Shown in pieces: positions 6,746 to 14,362 of a stretch of 52,542 nucleotides of DNA. This DNA is from Anaerolineae bacterium. GTDB lineage: Bacteria > Chloroflexota > Anaerolineae > 4572-78 > J111. The position numbers and the translations under genes are program-made. The DNA is taken from contig JAFGNV010000061.1 of NCBI GenBank assembly GCA_016926805.1, forward strand, positions 1 to 52,542, written 5' to 3'. The number at the start of each line of letters is the position of its first letter. Position 1 is the stretch's first letter. The notes under the pieces are model-generated. The model searched no databases. It had not been told where the DNA came from and saw only the letters and a list, made by a program, of their open reading frames with translations.

Positions 6746-9700
6746 ATGTCATTAACCCCGCAGCAGTGGAAACAGCAGGCGCAGCAGAAACTCCGGCAGG
6801 CCGGAGGTTGGTTCAAACGCCGGGCGACGCAGGAGGCACCCTATCTGGTTTATGGTACGCTCGGCGGTTTGAGTCTGTGGCCGCTGGTGCAAGCGGCGCA
6901 AACGGGTGGCCTAACCCCGGTCGAGGTCGGCATCGCCCTGGGCGGTGTGGCCGGGTCGGTGGGCACCAATTTGCTGGCCAACCAGATTCAAAGCTGGAAA
7001 GACCGGGCTAAAGGTCCGGACGAGGACGAGGTGGCCCGCTGGCTGGCCAAAAATGCAACTGAGAGTGAAGCATTGCGTGAAGCCCTGGATACGCTCCTGG
7101 AACAAATGGACGCGATCACCCAGGCTCAGGCCGGCTTAAGCGAGGCCGACCGGCAGTGGTTTCTGACCACGCTGCACGCCGAATTGGCCGGGCTGGGCAA
7201 TTTGCCCCGTTTTGAGGCTACCCTCAAAGGCTCCGGCCTGATTGTGCAGGGAGACAGGGCGATCGGTATCCAGCAGAAAAAAGAGAGCCTGGCCATTGTT
7301 GGCAGCCGGATTGAGGGCGACGTGTTGGGGCCGGGAGCCAGCAAAACCGAGGTCCTCGCACCGAAAGAACCCGGCCCCACGCCCGATGACCTGCGCCGGG
7401 CTTATTTGAACCAGTTATTTGAAACCACTGGTCGCCTCTCGTTGGCCGGGATTGACCCCAAGGCGGCCAGCGAAGCCGAAGCCCGGCTGAACCTGAGCGC
7501 CATTTACACCGCCCTGCTTACCCAACGTGCCGACGTTGAGCGAGACATCGAACTGCGCCCTCGCGAAACCTTGGCCCGGCGGATGGAGGCGGAAGCCGCC
7601 CGCGAGCCGCGCCGTTTGTCGGCCCTGGCCCAGTTGAACCGCCAGGCCAGGTTGGTGCTGTTGGGCGATCCCGGCAGCGGCAAAAGCACCTTTGTCAACT
7701 TTGTCACCATGTGCCTGGCCGGAGAAGCGTTGGGACGCCCCCGCACCAATTTGACCAAACTGACCGCGCCTTTACCCGATGATGAGGGCCAGGACCAAGA
7801 AGAATTGCAACCGTGGGAGCACGGCCCTTTGCTGCCGGTGCGGGTGATTTTACGCGACTTTGCCGCGCGCGGTCTGCCGCCGGTGGGCCAAACGGCCACG
7901 GCCAGACATTTGTGGGATTTTATTGTGGCCGAGTTAGACAGTGTGGGCCTGGCCGACTTTGCCCCCTGCCTGCGGCAGGAATTGATGCAGCAGGGCGGTT
8001 TGTTGCTGCTGGACGGGTTAGATGAAGTGCCCGAGGCCCATCAACGCCGGGTACAATTGCGGGAGGCCGTGGAAGGTTTTGCCAGCGCCTACCCCCGCTG
8101 CCGGGTGTTGGTCACCAGCCGCACCTATGCCTACCAGCAGCAGGCGTGGCGTTTGCCCTCCTTTAGCGAAGCCGTGCTGGCCCCCTTTAGCGCCGGGCAA
8201 ATCCGGCGTTTTGTGGACGGCTGGTACGCCCACATAGCCGAGTTGCGCGGCCTGCACCCCGACGATGCCCAGGGCCGGGCCGAGTTGTTGAAGCGGGCCA
8301 TCTTTGGTAGTACTCGCCTGGAAGCCCTGGCCGAACGCCCCCTGCTGCTGACGCTGATGGCCAGCCTGCACGCCTGGCGCGGCGGCAGCCTGCCGGAAAA
8401 ACGGGAGGAACTGTACGCCGATACTGTGGACTTATTGCTGGATTGGTGGGAAAGCCCCAAAACCGTGCGCGATGCCGGGGGCCAGGTGATGGTGTTGCAG
8501 CCCAGTCTGGCTGAGTGGCTCAAAGTGGACCGGGCCAAAGTGCGCGGTTTGCTCAATCAGTTGGCCTACCAGGCCCACGCTGCCCAACCTGATTTGAGGG
8601 GCACGGCCGACGTGGATGAGGGGTTGCTGGTTAGTGAGCTGATACGCCTGAGCCAGAACCCCGAGGTGAACCCGGCCCGGTTGATTGAATACCTCAGCCA
8701 GCGGGCCGGGCTGTTGCTGCCGCGGGGGGTGGGGGTGTATACCTTTCCCCACCGCACCTTTCAGGAATACCTGGCCGCCTGCCACTTAACCGACCACGAT
8801 TATCCCGACGCCGTGGCCGAACTGGCCCGCGCCGAACCGGACCGCTGGCGTGAGGTGGCGCTGCTGGCCGGGGCCAAGGCGGCGCGGGGCACGGCTTCGT
8901 CCATCTGGTTGTTGGCCGAGGCGTTATGTTTTAGAAAACCGGGGGCCGCCAACGCCGCGCTGGCTGATGTGTGGGGCGCGTTGATGGCCGGGCAGGCCCT
9001 GACTGAAACAACCGATTTGACGCAAATCAGCGAGCGCAACCAGGCCAAAGTGGCGCGGGTGCAGCATTGGCTGGCGCATCTTATCTCCGGCAGCGACCTG
9101 CCGGCAGTGGAGCGGGTATCTGCCGGGGTAATGCTCGCCTACTTGGGCGACCCCCGCCCAGGGGTGGGATTGCGGGCCGATGGCTTGCCCGATATTACCT
9201 GGTGCGAGATACCGGCCGGGCCATTTTTGATGGGAGATGATAAGCAAAAAGTAACCCTGCCCGCTTACAAGATGAGCCGGTATCCGGTAACCAATGCCCA
9301 ATTCAAGGCGTTTGTCGAGGCCGGGGGGTATCAAGAGGCAGCATTCTGGACGGAGGCCATTGAGGCGGGTGATTGGCGCAAGGGACAGGTAAAACGATCT
9401 GTTCCCTTTTTTGAAAGCGGCGATGTTAAGTGGCGGGATGAATGGGCCAACGCCCCCTATGATTATGGCTCCCCGTTTAACCTGGCCAACCATCCGGTGG
9501 TTGGCGTTAACTGGTATGAAGCGTTGGCTTTCTGCCGTTGGTTGTCGGCCCAATTGGGGGAGCAAGTGATACTACCGGATGAAACTCAGTGGGAAAAAGC
9601 GGCCCGGGGTGACGATGGGCGGGAGTACCCCTGGGGAGATGAGGCCGACCCGGAGTGGGCTAATTACGACGAGACCGGCCTTGGTGCTACCAGCGCGGTG

Positions 9701-9928
9701 GGCTGTTTTGGCGGTGGGGTCAGTCCTTATGGCTGTCTGGATATGGCCGGGAATGTGTGGGAGTGGTGCCAGGATTGGTATGATGAAGATAAGGATTTCC
9801 GGGTGTTGCGGGGCGGGTCGTGGCTCAGCTATCAGTTCAGCGCTCGCTGCTCCTACCGCGGCAGCAGGTGGCCGCTCAACGTCAGGGACTACGACTTTGG
9901 TTTTCGGCTGGTGGTCTCCCCCCTTTGA
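6746..9928 (+). CDS. NACHT NTPase with C-terminal FGE/C-type-lectin domain (DGR target A)
   Basis: A 1060-aa STAND-type protein. Order: amphipathic N terminus with a hydrophobic Gly-rich stretch (residues 35-80, GIALGGVAGSVGTNLLANQI), the Q-rich module ending GDVLGPGASK (~165-205), a NACHT ATPase with Walker A GDPGSGKS (307-314), Walker B LLLLDGLDE (419-427) and a VTSR sensor, a helical arm (YTFPHRTFQEYLAACHL), then a formylglycine-generating-enzyme-like domain (~818-1060: IPAGPFLMGD, PVTNAQFKAFVEAGG, HPVVGVNWYEALAFCRWL, DMAGNVWEWCQDW, LRGGSW). FGE-family domains adopt the C-type lectin fold used by known DGR variable proteins. Residues 1028-1058 are the variable repeat. GGAGGG lies before the ATG. 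Likely role: ligand-sensing conflict protein; function is inferred from family. Confidence 0.88.
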   Translation: MSLTPQQWKQQAQQKLRQAGGWFKRRATQEAPYLVYGTLGGLSLWPLVQAAQTGGLTPVEVGIALGGVAGSVGTNLLANQIQSWKDRAKGPDEDEVARWLAKNATESEALREALDTLLEQMDAITQAQAGLSEADRQWFLTTLHAELAGLGNLPRFEATLKGSGLIVQGDRAIGIQQKKESLAIVGSRIEGDVLGPGASKTEVLAPKEPGPTPDDLRRAYLNQLFETTGRLSLAGIDPKAASEAEARLNLSAIYTALLTQRADVERDIELRPRETLARRMEAEAAREPRRLSALAQLNRQARLVLLGDPGSGKSTFVNFVTMCLAGEALGRPRTNLTKLTAPLPDDEGQDQEELQPWEHGPLLPVRVILRDFAARGLPPVGQTATARHLWDFIVAELDSVGLADFAPCLRQELMQQGGLLLLDGLDEVPEAHQRRVQLREAVEGFASAYPRCRVLVTSRTYAYQQQAWRLPSFSEAVLAPFSAGQIRRFVDGWYAHIAELRGLHPDDAQGRAELLKRAIFGSTRLEALAERPLLLTLMASLHAWRGGSLPEKREELYADTVDLLLDWWESPKTVRDAGGQVMVLQPSLAEWLKVDRAKVRGLLNQLAYQAHAAQPDLRGTADVDEGLLVSELIRLSQNPEVNPARLIEYLSQRAGLLLPRGVGVYTFPHRTFQEYLAACHLTDHDYPDAVAELARAEPDRWREVALLAGAKAARGTASSIWLLAEALCFRKPGAANAALADVWGALMAGQALTETTDLTQISERNQAKVARVQHWLAHLISGSDLPAVERVSAGVMLAYLGDPRPGVGLRADGLPDITWCEIPAGPFLMGDDKQKVTLPAYKMSRYPVTNAQFKAFVEAGGYQEAAFWTEAIEAGDWRKGQVKRSVPFFESGDVKWRDEWANAPYDYGSPFNLANHPVVGVNWYEALAFCRWLSAQLGEQVILPDETQWEKAARGDDGREYPWGDEADPEWANYDETGLGATSAVGCFGGGVSPYGCLDMAGNVWEWCQDWYDEDKDFRVLRGGSWLSYQFSARCSYRGSRWPLNVRDYDFGFRLVVSPL
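9827..9920 (+). other. DGR variable repeat A (VR_A)
   Basis: The last ~31 codons of the first NACHT-FGE gene align with the template at 13973-14064. Outside one 3-base insertion (GTC at 9881) all 16 differences are at template adenines, for example AAC to AGC, TTC, GGC, TAC, CTC and GAC, and ATT to TTT. The A-free blocks GCTCGCTGCTCC (9842-9853) and GGTTTTCGGCTGGTGGTCTC (9899-9918) are unchanged. The latter, at the 3' end of the gene, is in the position of an initiation-of-mutagenic-homology site. Confidence 0.85.
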
Positions 9929-9937
9929 GCTTCTGGC

Positions 9938-10436
9938 TTCTGGAATCACTGAATCACTGAAAGGAATGAATTCACTGAAGAGTTCATCAGCGTCCTCAGA
10001 AACTCAGTGTCTAGTGTTTCTGAGTCACTGAATCACTGAAAGGAATGAATTCACTGAGACATTCATCAGCGTCCTCATCAAACTCAGGGTCTCAGTGTTT
10101 CTGAATCACTGAAAGGAATGAATTCACTGAGACATTCATCAGCGTTCTCATCAAACTCAGGGTCTCAGTGTTTCTGAATCACTGAAAGGAATGAATTCAC
10201 TGAGACATTCATCAGCGTCCTCAGAAACTCAGTGTCTAGTGTTTCTGAGTCACTGAATCACTGAAAGGAATGAATTCACTGAAGAGTTCGTCAGGGTCCT
10301 CACCAAATTCAGTGTCTCAGTGTTTCTGAATCACTGAATCACTGAAGGAAAATGATGTCACTGAATCCTTTGTCAGTGCCCTCAAAAAATTCAGCGTTTC
10401 AGTGCTTCAGGGCTTCAGTGTTTCAACAACCCTATC
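9938..10436 (+). repeat. Tandem 73/79-bp hairpin repeats, array 1
   Basis: Five close copies begin with AAGGAATGAATTCACTGA at 9961, 10040, 10113, 10186 and 10265, giving periods of 79, 73, 73 and 79 bp. A diverged sixth copy starts near 10345. The 79-bp units differ from the 73-bp ones by an extra 6 bp of the GAATCACT motif. The 73-bp units contain the 9-bp inverted repeat CACTGAGAC and GTCTCAGTG about 28 bases apart, so each can fold as a hairpin. The array follows VR_A directly. No gene is seen inside it. Confidence 0.9.
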
Positions 10437-10454
10437 CAACAAAAGGAAACCGAT

Positions 10455-10841
10455 ATGAGTCAACCATACGTAAAGACAGAATATCCCCTCTCGGAAATAA
10501 CATCCCGGATTATCGCGGCAGCCCAAGAAGTTCACCGCCAGCTTGGCCCGGGTTTTGAGGAAGTTATCTACCAGCGCGCCCTGGCCCGCGAGTTGCCCGC
10601 GCAGCAACTCGAATTCAGCCGCGAGGTCTGGATTGACGTGCTTTACAAGGGCGAAAAAATAGGACGCAAGCGAGTCGATTTTATGGTTGAGGAAGTTATG
10701 GTAGAAATCAAAGCCAAAGCAGAACTGGATGCCGTTGCTTTTGTTCAAACGTTGTCCTATTTGAAAGCCAGTGGCTACAAGATAGGTTTGCTGCTCAACT
10801 TTGGCGGAGTAAAATTGGAAATCAAGCGGCTGGCTAATTGA
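10455..10841 (+). CDS. GxxExxY-family protein
   Basis: A 128-aa protein of the GxxExxY family, named for the motif visible as GPGFEEVIYQRAL (G-F-E-E-V-I-Y). The later pattern RVDFMVEEVMVEIKAKAEL (D-x(n)-E-I-K) resembles a PD-(D/E)XK nuclease core, so a nucleic-acid-cleaving role has been suggested for the family but is not proven. AAAGGA precedes the ATG. It lies between two repeat arrays and between the two NACHT-FGE genes. It is not a reverse transcriptase and does not resemble the small helical DGR accessory protein Avd. Confidence 0.82.
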   Translation: MSQPYVKTEYPLSEITSRIIAAAQEVHRQLGPGFEEVIYQRALARELPAQQLEFSREVWIDVLYKGEKIGRKRVDFMVEEVMVEIKAKAELDAVAFVQTLSYLKASGYKIGLLLNFGGVKLEIKRLAN

Positions 10842-10847
10842 AACGGG

Positions 10848-11098
10848 ATTTTGAATCACTGAATCACTGAAGGAAAATGATGTCACTGAAGCCCTTGTCA
10901 GTGCCTTCAAAAAATTCAGTGTTTCAGTGCTTCTGGAACATTGGACCACTGAGGGAGGATGAGGACCCTGAGCCTTCCTATCAGCGTCCTCACCAAATTC
11001 AGTGCCTCAGTGTTTCTGAATCACTGAATCATTGAAAGGAATGAATTCACTGAGACATTCATCAGTGCCCTCAGAAATTCAGTGTCTCAGTGTTTCAT
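10848..11098 (+). repeat. Repeats related to the 73/79-bp array, array 2
   Basis: Diverged units of the same family lie between the GxxExxY gene and the second NACHT-FGE gene. The stretch from 10850 closely matches 10330-10405 (GAATCACTGAAGGAAAATGA with TGATGTCACTGAA), and the one from 11020 matches the canonical unit (AAAGGAATGAATTCACTGAG). ATGAATTCACTGA gives an in-frame upstream ATG for the NACHT gene, but this is repeat DNA and not the likely start. Confidence 0.85.
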
Positions 11099-11121
11099 CG
11101 CCCTCACCCAAAGGAGTCATC

Positions 11122-13779
11122 ATGACCGATGATCAAACTGAACTACAGAAAGTAGAAGCTGCCATCGCCGCCCAGCAAGCCCTGCTGGGCAGCGGGGTAT
11201 TGCCCGACGCGCAAATTGAAGCCACCCTGGCCGCGCTGCACAACAGGCGGGACATCCTGATCAAACAGGGTCACCAGGCGCAGGCGGTGGTAAAGAGCCA
11301 GGTGACGGGTGATGTGCTGGCCGCGAATGCCCGCAAAACAACCTATATCATTAACGTTACCGCCGAAGCCTTCTGGCAACAGTATTCCGCCGTTCTGGCC
11401 GAGTTATCAACGGCGGATTTGCAGCAGGCCACCAAAGTCTATTTAACCCAGTTGGTCGACCGTTACCAATATCTGGATTTTAAGGGCATGGGGGTGTCTG
11501 ACCGCGTGCCGTTGCGCATGCCGTTGTTAGAGATGTATGTGCCGCTAAAGGCCCGGATAGAAATGCCCGAAGGCGACACCTGGAGCCACCAACTGCGGCT
11601 GGCCGGGCGGCAGGTGAGCCAGGAGGAAGCCGAGGCTATGGGCCAGCGCTTGAGCGAACCACAGCCATTGGTAACTTTGTTGGGCCAGCACGATGGCCTG
11701 ATAATCTTGGGTGATCCCGGCGCAGGTAAAACCACATTTCTTAAAGTGCTGACCTTACGCCTGGCCCTGGGCGAAGGCGAAGCCCTGGGTTTGGGCCAAC
11801 GGCTGCCCATTTTGGTGCCGTTATCGGCCTATGCCAACGCCCTGGATGCCCACGATATTCCCCTGGACGAATTTGTGGCCACTTACTACCGGGAACGCGG
11901 CTTGAAATTGCCCATTGCCGCCATGCTCAGCGAAGCCCTGGCCCAAGGGGGCGCCTTGTTGTTGTTGGATGGCCTGGATGAAATCCGGGACCTGGCACGT
12001 CGCCAGTTGGTGATGAGCCGCCTGGTAGACTTTTTTACCTTTCAGCGCCGCCAGGGTAACAAATTTATCCTCACCAGCCGGATTGTGGGCTACCGCGACG
12101 TGCGGCCCACCGTGGCCGGACTGGCCGAATGTACCCTGGTTGATTTTGATCACGCTGAAATTACCCAATTTGTCAATCAATGGACCGCCGCCGTGGAACG
12201 CGCCGCCCGGGGCGATACCGCCATTGCCGCCGCCGAAGCCGCCCGCGAACGCAGTGAATTGCTGGCATCGGTGGAGCGCAATCCGGGCGTGCGCCAGTTG
12301 GCGGCCAACCCGCTGCTGCTCACCATTTTGGCCCTGATGAAACGGCAGGGCATCACCCTGCCGGAACGGCGGGTGGAGTTGTACCAAAAATATGTGGAAA
12401 CCCTGCTGCGCCACTGGAACCTGGCCCGCGGCCTGGATGGCCGGGCCAGCCGCGATTTAGACGTGGTGGAAACCACGCGGGTGCTGGCCCCCCTGGCCCT
12501 GTGGATGCACCAGACCAGCCCCGGGGTGGGCCTGGTGAAACGGGAGGCGGTGCGGCGCAAACTGGAAGAGATTTACGCCGAACGCGGCGAACCCGACCCC
12601 GAACAGGCAGGGCGACAACTGCTCAGCGATGCCCGTGAATACGCCAGCCTGTTGCTGGAGCGCGGCGCGGGCATGTACGGTTTTATCCACCTCACCTTTC
12701 AGGAATATCTGGCCGCGGTGGCCATTGCCCAGCGCGGCCAGCAAGATGTAAAACCCGTGGTCCAGGCCCTGGCCGACCATATTGCCGACGACAACTGGCA
12801 CGAAGTGAGCTTGCTGGCCATTGGCTACCTGGGCATTGTCCAGCAACGTGACGAAGCCGCCGGGATGGCCCTGCGCGATTTGATTCAATTAGCGCCGGGT
12901 GAGCCGGGCCAGGCCACCATCCTGGCCGGAGAAGCCGCGCTGGACGCCTGGCCGGGCGGGGTGACCCCGGCCTGCAAAAAGGCTGTGATCGAGGCGTTGC
13001 AAACCGCTATGGTGGACACCGCCGTGAGCCTGCCCCGGCGGGCCAAAGCCGGGCAGGTGTTGGGCCGGTTGGGCGACCCGCGGGCAGGGGTAACGACGTT
13101 ACCCCCATTATTGACTCCCGTCCTTGAAGGCGAGTTTTTGTATGGCGATAGCAAAAAGAAACGCGGGGTAAAACCTTTTCAGGCGGGTATCTACCCCATC
13201 ACCAATTCCCAATTTGCCCATTTTATTGAAGCGGGGGGATACAATGAGGCAACGTGGTGGAGCAGGGAAGGCTGGCAGTACCGGCAACAGGCGAAATGGA
13301 CGCAACCAAGATTATGGGATGATAGTAAATGGAATATCCCCAACCATCCGGTAGTGGGGATCAGTTGGTTTGAGGCCGAGGCTTTTTGTAATTGGCTCTC
13401 GGCGGAGTATGGACAGGCCTACCGTTTACCGGCTGAAGCGGAGTGGGAGCGGCTAGTGCGGGGGCAGGATGGGCGCGAATTTCCGTGGGGGGATAGGTGG
13501 CAGGATGGCGTTAGTAACACCATAGAAAGTAGAATTGGACAGACCTCGGCGGTGGGCATGTTCCCGGCCGGGGTTAGCCCCAGTGGGGCCTACGACTGCG
13601 CCGGGAATGTGTGGGAGTGGGGCGCGGATTGGTATTATGAAGATAAGGATAGCCGGGTATTGCGGGGCGGCGCGTGGGACTACGATCTGGACTACGCTCG
13701 CTGCTCCTACCGCAGCAGGGACTATCCGAGCCTCAGGGTCGACGACCTCGGTTTTCGGCTGGTGGTCTCCCCCATTTGA
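11122..13779 (+). CDS. NACHT NTPase with C-terminal FGE/C-type-lectin domain (DGR target B)
   Basis: An 885-aa protein with the architecture of the first NACHT-FGE protein but a shorter N terminus: a coiled helical pair (residues 1-50), the module VVKSQVTGDVLAANARK (~53-72), a NACHT ATPase with Walker A GDPGAGKT (197-204) and Walker B LLLLDGLDE (279-287), a sensor LTSR, a helical arm with FIHLTFQEYLAAVAIAQ, and an FGE-like domain (~665-885: YPITNSQFAHFIEAGG, HPVVGISWFEAEAFCNWL, DCAGNVWEWGADW, LRGGAW). Residues 854-884 form the variable repeat. The start at 11122 has AAAGGAG 8-9 bases upstream. The earlier in-frame ATG at 11032 lies in repeat DNA. Probably an ATP-dependent ligand-sensing switch; the output effector is not evident. 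Confidence 0.88.
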   Translation: MTDDQTELQKVEAAIAAQQALLGSGVLPDAQIEATLAALHNRRDILIKQGHQAQAVVKSQVTGDVLAANARKTTYIINVTAEAFWQQYSAVLAELSTADLQQATKVYLTQLVDRYQYLDFKGMGVSDRVPLRMPLLEMYVPLKARIEMPEGDTWSHQLRLAGRQVSQEEAEAMGQRLSEPQPLVTLLGQHDGLIILGDPGAGKTTFLKVLTLRLALGEGEALGLGQRLPILVPLSAYANALDAHDIPLDEFVATYYRERGLKLPIAAMLSEALAQGGALLLLDGLDEIRDLARRQLVMSRLVDFFTFQRRQGNKFILTSRIVGYRDVRPTVAGLAECTLVDFDHAEITQFVNQWTAAVERAARGDTAIAAAEAARERSELLASVERNPGVRQLAANPLLLTILALMKRQGITLPERRVELYQKYVETLLRHWNLARGLDGRASRDLDVVETTRVLAPLALWMHQTSPGVGLVKREAVRRKLEEIYAERGEPDPEQAGRQLLSDAREYASLLLERGAGMYGFIHLTFQEYLAAVAIAQRGQQDVKPVVQALADHIADDNWHEVSLLAIGYLGIVQQRDEAAGMALRDLIQLAPGEPGQATILAGEAALDAWPGGVTPACKKAVIEALQTAMVDTAVSLPRRAKAGQVLGRLGDPRAGVTTLPPLLTPVLEGEFLYGDSKKKRGVKPFQAGIYPITNSQFAHFIEAGGYNEATWWSREGWQYRQQAKWTQPRLWDDSKWNIPNHPVVGISWFEAEAFCNWLSAEYGQAYRLPAEAEWERLVRGQDGREFPWGDRWQDGVSNTIESRIGQTSAVGMFPAGVSPSGAYDCAGNVWEWGADWYYEDKDSRVLRGGAWDYDLDYARCSYRSRDYPSLRVDDLGFRLVVSPI
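13681..13772 (+). other. DGR variable repeat B (VR_B)
   Basis: The last codons of the second NACHT-FGE gene align with the same template. 15 of 16 substitutions outside one 9-base block are at template adenines (AAC to TAC, AGC, CTC, GTC, GAC; AAT to GAT; CAG to CTG). The exception is the last base of ATT to CTC. Template codons 14009-14017 (AAC AGG AGG) do not align base by base with AGG GAC TAT here, so a slightly different template version or an indel pair is implied. The invariant blocks GCTCGCTGCTCC and GGTTTTCGGCTGGTGGTCTC are intact. Confidence 0.82.
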
Positions 13780-13789
13780 ATTTCTGGCT

Positions 13790-13972
13790 TCTGGCATCAC
13801 TGAAGCACAGAGAGGGATGAATTCACTGAAGGTTTTATCGCAATACCGCGAAAGTAACACAGGAAAGTGGCATAAACCCCCATTTTTCCCTGAGAAATAG
13901 GGGAGCGTTGGGCGACTTTTGCTGAACTGCGTTTTATCAGTGTTATCAAAAAGATCAGTACCTCAGTGTTTC
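13790..13972 (+). repeat. Degenerate repeat array 3 leading into the template
   Basis: Starts with TTCTGGCTTCTGG then ATCACTGAA, the same sequence that follows VR_A at 9930. It continues with a degraded unit (GATGAATTCACTGAAGG) and an unrelated insert with a GGAAAGTGG stretch. It ends CCTCAGTGTTTC, the usual end of a 73/79-bp unit, directly abutting the template repeat. No gene is seen. Confidence 0.7.
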
Positions 13973-14064
13973 AACAATCAGAACAACGCTCGCTGCTCCA
14001 ACCGCAACAACAGGAGGCCGAACAACAGGAACAACAACATTGGTTTTCGGCTGGTGGTCTCCCA
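13973..14064 (+). other. DGR template repeat (TR)
   Basis: Eleven AAC codons and one AAT, in the frame that aligns with the two NACHT-FGE gene ends, are interrupted by invariant GCTCGCTGCTCC (13988-13999), CGC, AGG and CCG. It ends with GGTTTTCGGCTGGTGGTCTC (14042-14061). The translated pattern is N-N-Q-N-N-A-R-C-S-N-R-N-N then R-R-P-N-N-R-N-N-N-I-G-F-R. AAC codons are typical of DGR templates because adenine-directed mutation of AAC can reach many residues without making stop codons. Differences from both gene ends are almost wholly at adenines. The block after the match changes from TCTCCCCC in the targets to TCTCCCAC, like the IMH versus IMH* distinction. There is no start codon or function as a gene. 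Confidence 0.85.
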
Positions 14065-14147
14065 CGTTTTGTTAATTGGGCATTTATCGTCCCCCGCCAG
14101 CAATGCCACGGATCAAACATTGGCTATAGCTGTTCAGATAATGTTTT

Positions 14148-14182
14148 CAGGTAGAGACAGGACATTGTCCTGTCTCTACCTG
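14148..14182. repeat. 35-bp perfect palindrome (copy 2)
   Basis: Two perfect 17-bp arms, CAGGTAGAGACAGGACA and its complement, flank a single T. It has the same skeleton as the palindrome at 2583-2613, with compensating changes in both arms (GGG to GAG; GAAT to GGAC). Conservation of pairing rather than sequence indicates a dispersed hairpin family. It lies 84 bp after the template repeat. Confidence 0.8.
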
Positions 14183-14362
14183 GCAGAAATCCAAATTTTT
14201 TCTGAATATCTATCGATGCGTGGCCGAGGCCGTCTGATACAATCAGAATAACAAAATGGCGCGGCCTGTCAGTCTCCTGCGGGAGGTTGTTTTTGGTGGG
14301 CAAACCCGCCAAAACGCCCGGCCGGTGCTGGGCGCGGGATGGCACCGGGCGCATAAACAAAA

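Noticed and set aside
9938..10436. CRISPR array
   Set aside because: Whole 73/79-bp units repeat with little unique spacer sequence, and no cas genes are present. These are plain tandem repeats.
10440..10841. GxxExxY gene as a DGR accessory protein Avd
   Set aside because: Length is similar, but the sequence has the GxxExxY and D..E-I-K pattern and not the basic four-helix composition of Avd.
11032..11121. Upstream in-frame ATG of the second NACHT-FGE gene
   Set aside because: It lies within a repeat unit; the ATG at 11122 has AAAGGAG at proper spacing and begins the recognisable helical domain.
13973..14064. Third, decayed NACHT-FGE gene end
   Set aside because: Decay would scatter changes over all bases. 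Here differences from the two genes lie almost only at adenines of this copy, and nothing of the upstream FGE domain is present.
13919..14251. 110-codon open frame over the template repeat
   Set aside because: It is Asn-rich only because of the AAC-rich template; upstream it is degenerate repeat DNA and downstream it runs into a palindrome. No ribosome site. Treated as a DGR template, not a gene.
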